Source of the DNA: Salvia splendens
Taxonomy: Eukaryota; Streptophyta; Magnoliopsida; Lamiales; Lamiaceae
Direction: 5' to 3'
Assembly (NCBI RefSeq): GCF_004379255.2
Contig: NC_056041.1
Coordinates: 4,650,001 to 4,714,000 of the forward strand
DNA length: 64,000 bases
Below the pieces are notes generated by a model. That model made no database searches, was not told the origin of the DNA, and saw only the letters and a program-made list of their open reading frames with translations. A program made the position numbers and the translations under genes. Below are positions 1-12,200 of the stretch, one piece after another (the first letter of the stretch is position 1; each line of letters opens with the position of its first letter).

Positions 1-792
1 GGTCGGGTCAATTTAGGAGATACCAGCGACCCGACAAAGTTGGTGACTTTATACGCCAATTTTATAAGTCGTGGGAAAAAATCGGAATTTGGGCAAAGTT
101 TGTGACTTTTAAGACGGTTATCCATTTTATTTATCAGTTGATTGTGTCACGTAAAACCAAAAAATAATAAGAAGAATAAATAAATAAATAGAGCCTATTA
201 ACTGTATAGTATAGCTTACCAAAAATTTGCATCGTCCTAGCCTCCTAGGTCTCTTGTAGTTAGTACACAAATAATTGGGGTTTAAGTTTTGAAATTGTGT
301 TGCTTGATATTTGCCTCATAACAACCATGAACAAAAGCATTAAATATGTACACGATCGAAACTTGACACATTATTTATGAGGAAAATTTTAATAAACAAA
401 ATATTCCTCAAACATGACGTTGCCACTTTAAAATATGTAGTTATTCCATTAGATTATGAAAAATATTAAAGGTTGTTGAGTGGTATTGAAAAAAATGAAA
501 CTTTTGTAAAATTATACGAACGACATAATTTTTCTATAAATCCACATTATTAATGTGTTGTTATGATTAATACAGTATGATATAGTAGTATCAAAAAGCA
601 AAATTGGTTAGTTTTTAGCACTCAATCCATGATTTCATACCAACAATCTGTGATAATTATGAGCATCTGTCAAAACTAGTAATTTCATTATAAAGCAAAG
701 GTAACATGTGAAACTATGAATCATTTTAGACAAAAATGTAGTATATGCGAATTGGCTATTACGTATATCCATGAAATACATCAAGAAAATTA
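1..792. other. AT-rich intergenic DNA
   Basis: No coding region is supported here. Short open frames lack any recognisable domain. A stretch near 80-130 resembles one near 2540-2595 (shared words around 'caaagtttgtgac' and 'tatccattttatt'), so both may be remnants of one old repeat family. Nothing else stands out. Confidence 0.5.
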
Positions 793-1368
793 GAGCATCT
801 GCAGCGGTGCTCGCTAGGACGGACAGCGTCCGTGCCGCTGAGCAGGCGACGTGGCACGTTTCTATTCGCCAACAGATTTTCCGTTGGATTTTTTTTTTAA
901 ATCGAAAATAATACCGAAAATAAAAAAATTTATTTTCATATTCCCAAAAATATAGCCGTTTTTTTGGAATTTGTTTGATTTTTTTATAATTTTTTAAAAC
1001 CCCAAAATCATCTATAAATACACACATTCGTCATCCATTTTTCACATCAAATTTATCTCTCATTCATCCTTTTTCATACAATTCATCATACGAGCAATGT
1101 GTTTTTTTAATATTATGAATTTAATTATATAATTTTTAATTTTTAGGATTTTAATTATGTAATTTTAAATTTTTTAGTAATTTGTAATGGTATGAGATAT
1201 TTTTAATGCATTTTAATATTGTGGAAATATTTTTAGTAATTGAAGTATTTAAATTAAATAATGGAATGGTGGGACCCTTGAGCATGTCATTGCGGAAGAG
1301 AATGGATGTGAGTGTTAAGCTCTTGGGGAAGAGCAGGGAGTAAAAAACTAATAAAAGTGTGGATGCTC
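793..1368. mobile_element. PIF/Harbinger-type MITE, copy 1
   Basis: The ends are inverted: GAGCATCTGCA at the left and, read on the other strand, GAGCATCCACA at the right. They are flanked by a TTA direct repeat at 790-792 and 1369-1371, the 3-bp target duplication typical of PIF/Harbinger elements. The 576-bp interior is AT-rich and encodes no transposase. A related copy lies at 57904-58546 with the same end sequence and several shared internal blocks, for example the 'acgtg.cacgtttctattcgcc' region after the left end and 'gagcagggagtaaaa' before the right end. Family assignment rests on TIR and TSD only. Confidence 0.8.
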
Positions 1369-1371
1369 TTA

Positions 1372-1964
1372 TAACTCGATAATATTTGTTTATCTTTATA
1401 CGATAAATAGATGCCCGATCTCCGATTCTCAATCATAAAATAAATTTTATAATGATAATTAATAATTTAATGATACAATTATATATTTTAAATGTTACAA
1501 TTTAACTACTAATTAAATTCGAAAATTTATAATTTGTCTCCAGCCAAGCTTTCATGATACGACTTATGACTAATTATTTTACATCTCTTTGCATCTGTTT
1601 GATTTATGATTAATATCAATAAGTTATAGGAGTAATAATGTAACACTTTATTATTTTTTATATGTTAAATTAAATTAAGTTAATATTTAATTCAAAATAA
1701 ATTTTTCAAGAAAATTATAAAATCCCTTATCTAGCCTCATCTTGAAATGTGTTTCCCGTGGTTTGGAATATGGTCAAAAATTGGATTTGATAATAGAATT
1801 GAGATAAGATGATATGTGGTGGCCAAATATGAAAATGGTGAAGATCCAGATTAACAATGTGTGGCCCTGATTTCCAGATGATCTTCCTATAGCTAAATAC
1901 TGCTAATTATTTTTAAAATATCGATCAATAAAATCATAAATTAGCAAATTATGATACTAGCTCC
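1372..1964. other. AT-rich intergenic DNA
   Basis: No gene or RNA is supported. The stretch is very AT-rich with only short unrelated open frames. Confidence 0.5.
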
Positions 1965-2211
1965 ATCCATTCCATTAACCATTAGTGTTAAGACACATTT
2001 TTTATCCACATTTGTTTAGGAAAATTATACTAACAAATCGTTAAAGTAGAGAGAGAATAAAGTAAGAGAAAAAATAATGTAAATAAAAGTTATCACCATA
2101 TTATTCTCTCTATTAATTTACTATATCTCCACTTTAACTATTTATTACTATAATATTTTTTCAAAATGAATGCGAAAAATAAATGTGCCAATACTAATGG
2201 ACAGACATAGT
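1965..2211. repeat. degenerate inverted-repeat MITE relic
   Basis: The left part (around 'ccattagtgttaagacacat') and the right part (around 'atgtgccaatactaatgg') are imperfect reverse complements separated by AT-rich DNA, with GTCC/GGAC-like ends. This resembles an old Stowaway-type MITE whose terminal CTCCxTCC words have decayed. Boundaries are approximate and the family assignment is an inference. Confidence 0.4.
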
Positions 2212-5200
2212 ATTTTTTTATTAAGTTTAAAATTTGAAGTATACAATATCATAAACTTCATGTTTTGTTTGTTATTTTCCAATCCAACTTAAAATAATAT
2301 ATTTTCAGCAAAATCTTAGTTTGCACTGATAAAAGTGAAATATTTATGATAGTTTAAATTTATTTTTAAATTATTGGCAAGTAGGATAAAAGGCACTTAG
2401 AAAGCAGCCTTGACTTAGCAGTGCCAAGTGGGATAAAAATGCACATCTATTGGTCAGATATAGTGACTGATGTATTGTGAAAAATAACAAATAAAATGTA
2501 AAATTGTGATATTTTAGATAAATTTTAAAATTAATAAAAAATATCAAATCTTGTTCAAAGTTTGTGACATTAGAACCAATATCCATTTTTATTTTTTTAA
2601 GTAATGACTTTCTGTGGTTAGATTATACAATTGTTAGAGAAAACTTATCACTTGCAAATTATCCTATGAATCAAACTTATTTATTATGATTTTTATTAAT
2701 TTTATAGAATAATACTTTTGTTGCGATAACGATTCTTTTTCTTTATATACGCGTTTGCTTTATAATCTTTTTATCAACGAATTGAAGCGCACCTAATCCC
2801 AAAATTATATCAATTGGACCCCACAAAAAAGTCAAATATCAGAAATTAAACTTTAATTGTCATCCATCTTCTTTTTTGTCATCTAATCATTAAAGCAAAA
2901 CATTTTTCTTTTTGCAACAAAATTTTGTAAGACTACTAGCGTTATTATGAGTTAAATGAAAGAAATACTGATTGAATAATAGAAAAAAATAATTATTTTA
3001 GAAAATATATTATTTTAAATGGAATATTTTCAGTAAGACATAAAAGTAATTTTCGTTCAGCGATAAAAACTTTATCGCTTATGAACATGAATGTTAAGAA
3101 AAATGAGTTGAAAAAATTAGTACTACAATGTAAATAAATCTTTTTTTTCTTTAGATGATACATACAAATCATTCATATAATGGCTCGAAACTAAACCAAT
3201 TACTTAAAATTATTTAGTTTGAGTGATAAAATAGATAGATAAAACACTAAATTGATTATTCGAAGAGTAAAAAGTATAACAACTTCAAAATTAATCATTT
3301 TATAAATATAAATGGTAAATTCATTTTCGTTCTTTTGATCTGTTGATTATATATCACTCAAAATAATAAACGTCCTCATATAATGATTATCGATTATATC
3401 ACTCAAAATAGACGTCCTCATGCAATGATTATCTACCAATAAGAGAACACAATGGACAAAATTATATACTCTTTTTTAGTATCCACCCTTATCCACTGAA
3501 ATAAACAAGTTCATATCCTACGATTTATTCAGATCATGTCTACATACATTAGGGTGTTTCATCTACTCCAATAATTTAGATTTTATAAACTGAACAAGAC
3601 AAATTATTTAAAGAATGTAAATGAAGAAAATTGTAGTCTGCAAATGAACATTTAAAGGGCCGAAATATACTCTGCCTATCCTAAGTATAAATAAATAAAT
3701 AAGGATTTAAAGATACGAATATACCTTGCTTAATCCACTAAGCTTATCAAATTATTGGCATGTGAAATAAGAAACAAATTATGGCTAACGTACTAACAAT
3801 ATCCAACCATTTACATCATATTCAAACTCAATTTTGAGTATATATTAAACCAAATTAGTAGTTTTACTCCAATTATTTACACCAAATTTAAATTTTACAC
3901 CATTTTTTAGCATATCTCACAAAAATTTTGCAGTAGCACCATATTTATTGTCGTTTCATAGAAAAAACTTAAAATGTGTTTGAGTTTGATATACAATTGA
4001 AGAAATTTCTCCATCAAAACTCATTTTTGGTGTATCGATAGAAATGGTACTCTTAAAATTTTATTTTCAACCATAATCTCTTTTTTTTCTTAAGAGAAAA
4101 AAAAAAGATGAGAACATTTGATGTGCGATCAAATGGGCGATGATCTGGCATTGAGTCGATTTTAAATTTGCAACTCTTATTTTAATTCCTATTAATATAG
4201 ACATTTTAAAATTATGCAATCAATCAAAGTAGGACAAGCAATGAAGAAAATATTGCAATTAACTTGCAGTTTGCTAGTTTGACTTTGATGTTAGATTCAC
4301 AATTCATTTCTTTAATTTTATCACACCAATATGTGTAGCTGTATATTTTAATTTATTTTCTTTATCTTTCTTTTGTTTATAGAAAGACTGCCTAGTGCAT
4401 AGTGTATTTTATTGCTAAACCATATTAATACTGTCACTTTATGCCATCTACACTTATGTGAAATTCAATATATATTTGAGAAATATGAATGAACTAGGGA
4501 AGCATATGGGATTACAAGAACACCACATGTTGATAAAAAGTTCACATGGATAGTCAATACATGTAGATCACATGCCACATGGATATTTACACACTGTGAC
4601 AAGTTAAATATGTCAACTTGAAATATACTGGAATATATCGTATTTTTTAAAGATAAATCTTCCTTGGAAGTTCCATCAAATAACTAGCTTAGAGAATCTT
4701 TTAATAATTTGTCGACGTGATTATACACACAAGTATTAACCCTTTTTCAGTTGTAGTACAAAAAATCAAAGAGAAATGATAGTCCAAAAATAAAACGTGT
4801 GTTACACAAAAGAAATTGTCTAGGATTTTATATATGAGAAAGGGAATCAAATCTCTCTGAATATATTTAATTACTTTAAAAATATTTATAGAATTGATTA
4901 ACTTTCTCTACTTACGCGCATTAATTCAACTATATTTCCTTTAAAAAGTAACAACTATAAAGACTAATTAAAGGGCGTCAATAAAATAATCATCAACTAA
5001 TCAAAATTTATTAACTCCTTTACTTAAAGCAACAAATAATAGCGGTACACCAAAACAGGCATCAATACGACAATAAAAGTAAATGAAAACAGGCATTAAG
5101 TTATTTTGATTTTCGATCTAACATATGAATGAAGTTATGATACGATTGTCCTTCCATTCCCAATTTGTTAAATAACCAAAAATATATTAAATTCAACAAT

Positions 5201-6648
5201 GATACAAGATCTACTTGAATACTAGTACTAAAATAGTAAAACAATAAAAAATTTTTATGTATATCAATTATGAAAAGGAGAAAGAAAATCATAATTAAAA
5301 TATTCAATGCCAATTAGATTGAACGATAAATACACAAAAATAGATGTATTCTCTGATTCTCTCCCTCTCTTTGTATTCTCTAATTCCATCTCTCTCTCTC
5401 TCTCTTTATATTTTCCTCGTCTACTCAGTTAGTAAAAAATACAATGTAAATGATAAACGAATAGATTTTGGTTGTATATTGTTATCACGTAGTTTTCTCA
5501 GCATCTAAATTTCCCTATTTTAACTAACCAAATGAAAAAGGCTAGGAAGATTAAATCAAAAGAAGAGGAGCATTATACAGCACCACCAAATTAATGCAAA
5601 ATTATCTACTACTGTACTTATTTTTTACTAATTTCTAGCGTTTCCCATAAATTAGCTCAATAACCGACTCTTCATTCCACCTCCATATTATGCTATCGGG
5701 AAAATAAATAAAACTTTTTTGCAAAGTTGAGATTTTTTTTATGATTACATAATTTACACTCTTAACGATTACATAATTTACAATTCTAATAATCTCCGTC
5801 AAATACAAATGAGTGATGATGTTTAATTGAAAAATAAATCCTTTTTTCTATTTCATTTTGTTTGGCTGTCCATGTACATCTGAAATGGCACTTGGAAGAT
5901 TGAGGTCTTTCACTATTAAAATTGTAAAAAATGTATGTAATCAAACGTTCAAAAGCTTGGTGATTAAAAGCCCTATAATCAGCAAAAATATTAAATAATT
6001 TAGATTGAAAAAGTAGTTAATATTGCATCTACACAATCTAAAATTAAAGTGTTGTTCGCTAGTTTTGATGAAGGTTGAATTGCGATTTATTCATCATTGG
6101 GCCGATCCAGAATGATTACACAGGCCCATATGGTATTGGGCCTTTTTTGTCGAGTAATGTAATTCGACAATTGGAGTATTAATGTTAAAATAGGCATATT
6201 GCAAATAGTGAAATACGGAGTATATAACAAAGTAGGAGTACTATACAATTACAAAATCTAAATGAAAATAAATGAATAAATGATCCCACATTATCAATAA
6301 ATATGATTAATGAATATATTGTGAATGAAGAAAATAACGAGTCAATAAAAAATTAGATTTATACTAGATGATAGTATGACATGAGTTGATGATCTATATA
6401 AATGAAAATTGGCTAATTTTTGTGGAGGTATTAAGACGAAAAAAAACTGCTTTTAATGACAAAGTGAGTAATAGTCACATTAGCACTTTTGTATCCTAAT
6501 CCAATAGTAAGTGACAGTTAATCTTCTACAATAATACAATGAAATTGAAATATAATAAGGTAATTTTTATAACAGAATGAGTATGAATAATTACATTTCC
6601 GGTTTCCCCTTTTTATTCACTCAGATAAAATGAATTACAGTTACAAAT
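2212..6648. other. long AT-rich intergenic stretch
   Basis: No gene is supported in these 4.4 kb. Frames of 60-70 codons near 2371-2586 and 5101-5313 have no domain and low-complexity composition. Small local repeats are visible: a roughly 40-bp imperfect direct repeat around 3345-3430 ('atatcactcaaaata...acgtcctcat') and a CT-rich microsatellite at about 5357-5404. No promoter or RNA gene is recognisable. Confidence 0.5.
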
Positions 6649-7462
6649 TCAGTCCTGAGCTCTGTTTGAAAACCATGGCAGATTGCTAACATAAATCCCA
6701 AGCCCAAATACGAAGAGAAGCACCACAATATTCTTAATCCGCTCCCTCGCAGCCTTCAATCTAGCCGCAGGGCTCTCCGCGCTCAGCTTGTTGTAATCCG
6801 CTTCAACTCTACCCGATCCGCCGCCGCCGCCGCTTCCCGAGCCTTTCTCGCGCTTCTCCGCCTTCCGATCGCCGCCATCCGCCTCACGTCTTCTCTTATC
6901 AGATCTCGTTTCTTCTCTGCTCTCAGCCGGTGTTTCGGGAGAATATTTTGGAGCACTACTCTGCTTGATCTCACCACTAGTTGTCGGCGTCTTAATTGGT
7001 GTTGGTGGACGTGCTGGCGGCGGAGGCGGATCGATCTTCGCAGCAGGAGAAGGCGGCGCCGGTTTATGCGGCTGCGGAGCTTCTGCAGGTGCGAGTTTCT
7101 TCTCCTCTTTGGGCAGCCTCACGTACAATGTTCCTTCCTCGAATTTGGCGGTTATTTTGTTGGTATCGCAGTTTTCGGGGACGGGGAAATCCTTCTGGAA
7201 ACTGCTCCACCTGTTGTTTGGCAGTGGGCGCTGGCCGCTGATCTTCACGACTCTCGTCCTCGTTAGCTGCACTTTCAGCTGCTCTTTCGTGAATCCTGTG
7301 CAATTTTAGGTTGGTGATCTGAAATTGCGTAAAATTGATCAATTTATGATCACGCACACACATACCGGGGAGATAGAGGAGGAGAGTGTTGCAATCTTCC
7401 TGTTGTATCAAATCGGAAGCCGGCTGAAAGGTACTGGTGTTGATTGCTGCAGTTGCATCCAT
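6649..7462 (-). CDS. small heat shock-like protein with C-terminal membrane anchor (RTM2-like)
   Basis: Two exons, 7462-7366 and 7295-6649, join in frame to 247 residues across a 70-bp GT-AG intron (CCCG|GT...CAG|GA). The N-terminal ~100 residues form an alpha-crystallin/Hsp20 domain: a beta-strand-rich segment with 'LLLYLPGF', then 'RVVKISGQRPL', the 'FQKDFPVPENCD' strand and 'FEEGTLYVRLPK'. A long Pro/Ala/Ser- and charge-rich linker follows with a Gly/Ser tract. A hydrophobic segment near residues 223-241 (NIVVLLFVFGLGIYV) ends the protein. This layout matches the plant RTM2 (RESTRICTED TEV MOVEMENT 2) / membrane-anchored sHSP-like family. RTM2 itself acts in phloem-associated restriction of potyvirus movement; other members have little-known roles. 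Family membership is well supported. The specific restriction function is not, since most homologues are annotated inactive RTM2-like. The conserved domain, clean intron and nearby TATA box argue for an intact gene. Confidence 0.88.
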
Positions 7463-7542
7463 AGTTAGATAGGAGTATATTGCTTATTGATTTTGTGATG
7501 TTTTTTGTTGGATGAATGAGAATCAATGGAACATATACGCAT

Positions 7543-7550
7543 GTTATATA
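7543..7550 (-). promoter_or_regulatory. TATA box of the RTM2-like gene
   Basis: TATATAAC on the minus strand lies about 81 bp upstream of the start codon at 7462, a normal distance for a plant TATA box plus short 5' leader. It is supported by sequence and position only. Confidence 0.45.
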
Positions 7551-8164
7551 TTAGCATGATTGACATTTCTTTGGCGATAGATATTCTTTTATTCTCGTGT
7601 TTGTTTTTCCTGTGTCAAGATTTGTGTTTATTCATTTCATACCTTGGTGCAGAGGGAAAGAACAGAGGTTGCTTTTGTTGGGAACTTCAACTACCCCTCC
7701 ACCTCCACGGTTTCGATTTCTTCTCTCTTTTTTTAGTAAGTATTTCATCAACCATATGCTAGCTCACTTACTGAACCGAGTTATTACAAGGTAGAAAAAT
7801 TTGTCAAAGAAGTAGTTTGAAATGAATTGATGTTTTTAGACTAAATATTGTATATTCTTATATTTAATAATATACTAATTCATAGTAATATGTTAGTAGT
7901 AGTATTTTTTTGAAGATGGGACGTGGTTGTTACTTACGTAAAAGATGAGAGATTGTTAAATTACTTATTTATGTTCAATTTAATTTTACCATATAAACAT
8001 TTTTTAAAGTATATCATGATCCCTATTTAATTATCTATCTATTTTAGTGACAAGATTTTATAATCCCCACGGCATGTTAAATTGCATTTTATTCACTCCG
8101 GACAAAATATAAAATAAAATAGGACATACTTACTTTGAATTTTGAAACATAGGTACATGCATAC
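7551..8164. other. intergenic DNA upstream of the RTM2-like gene
   Basis: No gene is supported. Two overlapping frames around 7526-7794 have no domain and are probably chance frames. Confidence 0.5.
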
Positions 8165-8172
8165 ATTGTAAG

Positions 8173-8801
8173 TAGGGCTGAGGAAAAATATTGAAAAAAT
8201 GATATATCGCTCGTATCATATTGAAAAATATTGAAAAATTATCGAATTTTCAGTATATTGTAATTTTCGATACGATAACATATCGTATCGAAAACTCACG
8301 ATACGATAACGATATGAATTTCCTTATATAGCGATATATCGTTTTATATCGATTATCGAATATACGATATATATCGATATTTTCAGTATATCGAATTATA
8401 TCGAAAATCAATAAATATTGAATTATCGATATATACCGTATATATTGAAACATATTGAAATTCAATACATATTGAAGTTTAAAATCATAAATATATATCG
8501 AAACATATTGAAATTCAATACATATTGAAGTTTAAAATCAATACATATTGAATTATCGATATATACCGGATATATCGAAATCACATCGATCTTTGATATA
8601 TCGTTCTGAATGATATATCGAATTTCGGTATGATATATCGAAATATCGATACAGTAATGATATTGATACTATCCATATCAAATTCGGTATATCGAAATTC
8701 GATACATCGAAACTTTCGATACGATAATGATATGAAATGTTTTCATATCGATATTTTCGATTCGATATACGATACGATATATCGTATCGACCCAGCCCTA
8801 A
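8173..8801. mobile_element. hAT-type MITE built from ATATCG words
   Basis: The ends are TAGGGCTGAGG at the left and CCCAGCCCTA(A) at the right, inverted copies of each other and typical of hAT elements. An imperfect 8-bp target duplication flanks them: ATTGTAAG at 8165-8172 and TTTGTAAG at 8802-8809. The interior of about 600 bp is almost wholly built from GATATATCG, ATATCGA and ATTGAAA variants and can fold on itself extensively. A near-exact direct repeat of about 65 bp ('cgaaacatattgaaattc...') lies at 8450-8560. No transposase is encoded. Confidence 0.75.
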
Positions 8802-8809
8802 TTTGTAAG

Positions 8810-9253
8810 TTTGTAATTAGGGATAACTTATCTCAACATATTTTCAAGTTGAGCGTGAAAGCTATGTTAAAACGTCATTTCGATGTTTAGGAAGATACTA
8901 TCTTTCAAAAGTAAACTGAATAGTTTTGATGTTAAATTGAGAAATATTTACAATCAATTTACAAAATAAATTGGAAGGTTCATGTTGAATTCAAGCTTTC
9001 AAGTTAAAATAATACTATAGTCCAAAATAAAACACAAGGATGTTCATGTTGGTAGTTGCCAATCTTGGCATTCAAAGATGATGATGTTAGAGTTTACGGA
9101 AGATCAAATTTTTGTTTCTCATAAAAATTTACATCCAACTAGGATCATCAGTTTCTTTACATCCATCACGACTCATGAGTATCCTAATTGAGAATTCATG
9201 CAGCAAAAAGATAATCTCAACTTGCACAAAATTGATTAAGAGCCACAGAAGAC
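8810..9253. other. intergenic DNA, probable RNL 3' flank
   Basis: Probably contains the 3' UTR and polyadenylation region of the minus-strand RNL gene. No separate gene is supported. Confidence 0.5.
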
Positions 9254-12200
9254 TCAGAAGAACTGGAGAACTCCTGTTACGGTGGTGGGTGGATTGATCT
9301 CGACACGAGTTGCCTTCCCTTGTGCAAGCAACTGAGGCAATGCATTCGCTTCTTTTGCCGCAACACCTTGAGCAGTCCATAATGTCACATGTGGCCATTC
9401 GTTTTTTGAATCTATTTTCTCTCCATCGACTACTCCAGGATCAGCTTCCAATGCTGCCAACTTGTCGCTGAATAGTAATGAGCTGACAGCAACAGGAATG
9501 TTTTGGTTGAGATGCGGAGCAAAACTGGCTAAGGCAGTTACACCATGGCTTCTCTTATGAGCCAGAGTTAAATGGGCGTTTTTAAGGCTGCTCTTCAAAT
9601 CCTTGTCCTTGAAGAAACTTTCGACCCTCGGATCCTTCATACCTAACTGTTACATGATAACAATTGATCACCTGTCTGCAATGCCTCGAAGCTAGTTTCC
9701 AGATGATAAACTAGAAAGCACAGATTTATAGTCCTCAAAATAATAGCGTTGTATCATGAGCATTTGGATGAGATGGATGAGGGTGAGGATACTATATATA
9801 GCGGCCATTTAAATAATTTCTTATCGTAGATTATAGTACCACTTACATTATGAATGAGATCAATGATTTCTGAAATAGGCAGAGTGACAGCAGCAAAGAC
9901 AATGGCGCCGAGGTTTCGTTTTTCAGTACTAGGTGGGCTATAATCTGCCTTGGCGATTGCTTGAAGCTGCTCAATAACTTTTTCAACAGCGACGCCAAAT
10001 GGGACCTATGAATAAGAGTACATGATTTAGTAAAAGCAGCAATGAAAAAGAGATTCCTGCTTTTCAAAGAGAGTGATAACTCTGACCTGAATAGAATTGA
10101 GATAATCAGCATTTGCGGACAACGTATCACGTAACTGCTTCTCCCATTTGGTCCACTCCTTTGCATATTGGCCTTTTGTGGAATCCAATCTAGCGGATCA
10201 GAAGCATTAAAAAATTAAATTGACGACAATCAACATGCGGGATGAGGCTAACTAAATTGCAGATACGAGAGGTGAATAGGTGATGCACCAGCACAATTCA
10301 ACAGAGCCAACAAGAAGAGACATACAGCTTAAAGATGTACAGAGATCGGAACTGGGACCTTACTTTCCATGTTGTCGGCAATGAAGCTTATATAAACTTA
10401 ATCCTTCCTCCAAGACAGATCTCACACTTTCGGGTAGAGGAGGTCTTTTTCACATGCAAATTTGTATAAAAAAGACTGAGTCCTAAGCAAATATGTATGT
10501 GTGTGAGAGAGAGAGAGACTGATGATCAAGGAGGAAACTAAAACAGACGAATGATTTAAACCAATCGATATAACCTAAACAGTTAAGAGTTTGCCAGTTA
10601 GTCATATACTATATGAAACACTGACCTTTTGGGTTCCAATAAAGGCATCTTCACAATAGAGCCAAAACGTTCGATTAGCTCCGTTTCAAACTCCTTACGA
10701 TCCTGAAGATTGTAGAAAATATCACCATTAGGATTTAGTTTTGCCATATTAGACTGAAACAACTCTACCTTGCCCTCATAAAGATTGTAGAACATCAACA
10801 GCACATAACCAGCATTTGGAGATGAATTGTCAAGATTTCCCTAGAGGACGCAAATGACAATTAATTATCAGGTGTAACTTTTCCAAGAAGGAAGAATTGG
10901 GCTAACTAACATGAAAACAGTTAATATCATTATTACCGGATGATTAGCACGGTGAAGCACTCGAAATATAAAAACAGAAAGAGAATCAAGCGAGAACGGA
11001 TTCGATTCAGTCCCTGCACAGTTTCAGGGGACCAAATAGATGAACAAACCGATAATCGGAAATATGAAAGAAAGGATAAGCTATAGAAAAATAATAAGAA
11101 CCCCCTTAAGAAACAAAAATATTCAAAGTAAAGTTGTGATGAAGTGTATGAACTATCAGCCCATAAACCAATCCGCTCTCGTACGAGCAGAAGATCGTGG
11201 CATTTCAAACTCTGTACAGTTCACAAATTTAAGTTCCCATGTTGTTATAAGCTCCGGCATTTAGTTTACACTTTACAGGCATACACAAGGTGCACAAGTG
11301 ATTAAATGTCATATTCAGACCTTCTATAAAGGGATGCTTGACCTTGGTGCCAACCGATGGCCTCGAGGATGAGTTGAACTCATCTCTGGAGCTTATATCT
11401 TGAATTTAAAAATAAAATTTTCCTACCAAATATAAGCCCCCGATCTTACAAACCACGTTGCAGCATATAACCAAAATATGCATATTAAAATTACTGCTAG
11501 GCAATAATGCCTTTTTTTAGCTAAAGATCACACGAATGACCTCAAGTTCAATAATGATAATTATGATACTCCGCAAAACAAATCAGTGATGCAAGTCAAG
11601 CAACTCATTTTCGCAACATAAAATCTATTAGTATAACCTTTCCAGTTTCTGGAGGGTGCAAGAATTGAACCAGACAACACATGAATGCTTGTAGGTCAGT
11701 AGACTCATAGTTTTCTGATAATGACCAGATAGTCTTTATCAGAGTAAAAATTGTAAAGAATACAGCATTGAAGAAAGAAGCATTGTTTTCACAAGAACAG
11801 AAGCAAGTTCAAATAGATAAAACAGAAGCAATGTTTTCACAAGAACAGTAAGGTTCCTAAATTGATGATAAGAATCCATGAAAGAAATTGACCTTCTGAG
11901 TCGGGTATGATTGGAACACCAGATGCCCCTGTGCTGCGACACATGTCCTCAATCTGTAAAAAATGAATAACATACAAATTAAGTTAAAACTTAACAAAAT
12001 ACTCCCTCCGTCCCATAGAAATAGGCCATATTTTCTTTTTCGTCCGTCCCATAGAAATAGTCCACCTTTTTCTCCTTCTTTTTCTTTATGATTTATGGGC
12101 CCCACAATCCACAACACAATTTCAACTACTTTTTCTCCTTTTCTCTTACCAATTACACTTTAAAATCCGTGCCGACCCCAAATGGCCCATTTCTATGGGA

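Noticed and set aside
635..1432. Minus-strand open frames of 93-130 codons
   Set aside because: They lie in AT-rich DNA and in the Harbinger-type MITE, have no domain and odd composition.
6783..7309. Several long frames on both strands over the RTM2-like gene
   Set aside because: They are out-of-frame shadows caused by the GC-rich Pro/Gly linker; only the spliced minus frame gives an Hsp20 domain and a membrane segment.
8220..8790. A CRISPR-like or satellite array
   Set aside because: The repeats are irregular, without spacers, and bounded by hAT-type TIRs and a target duplication in a plant genome.
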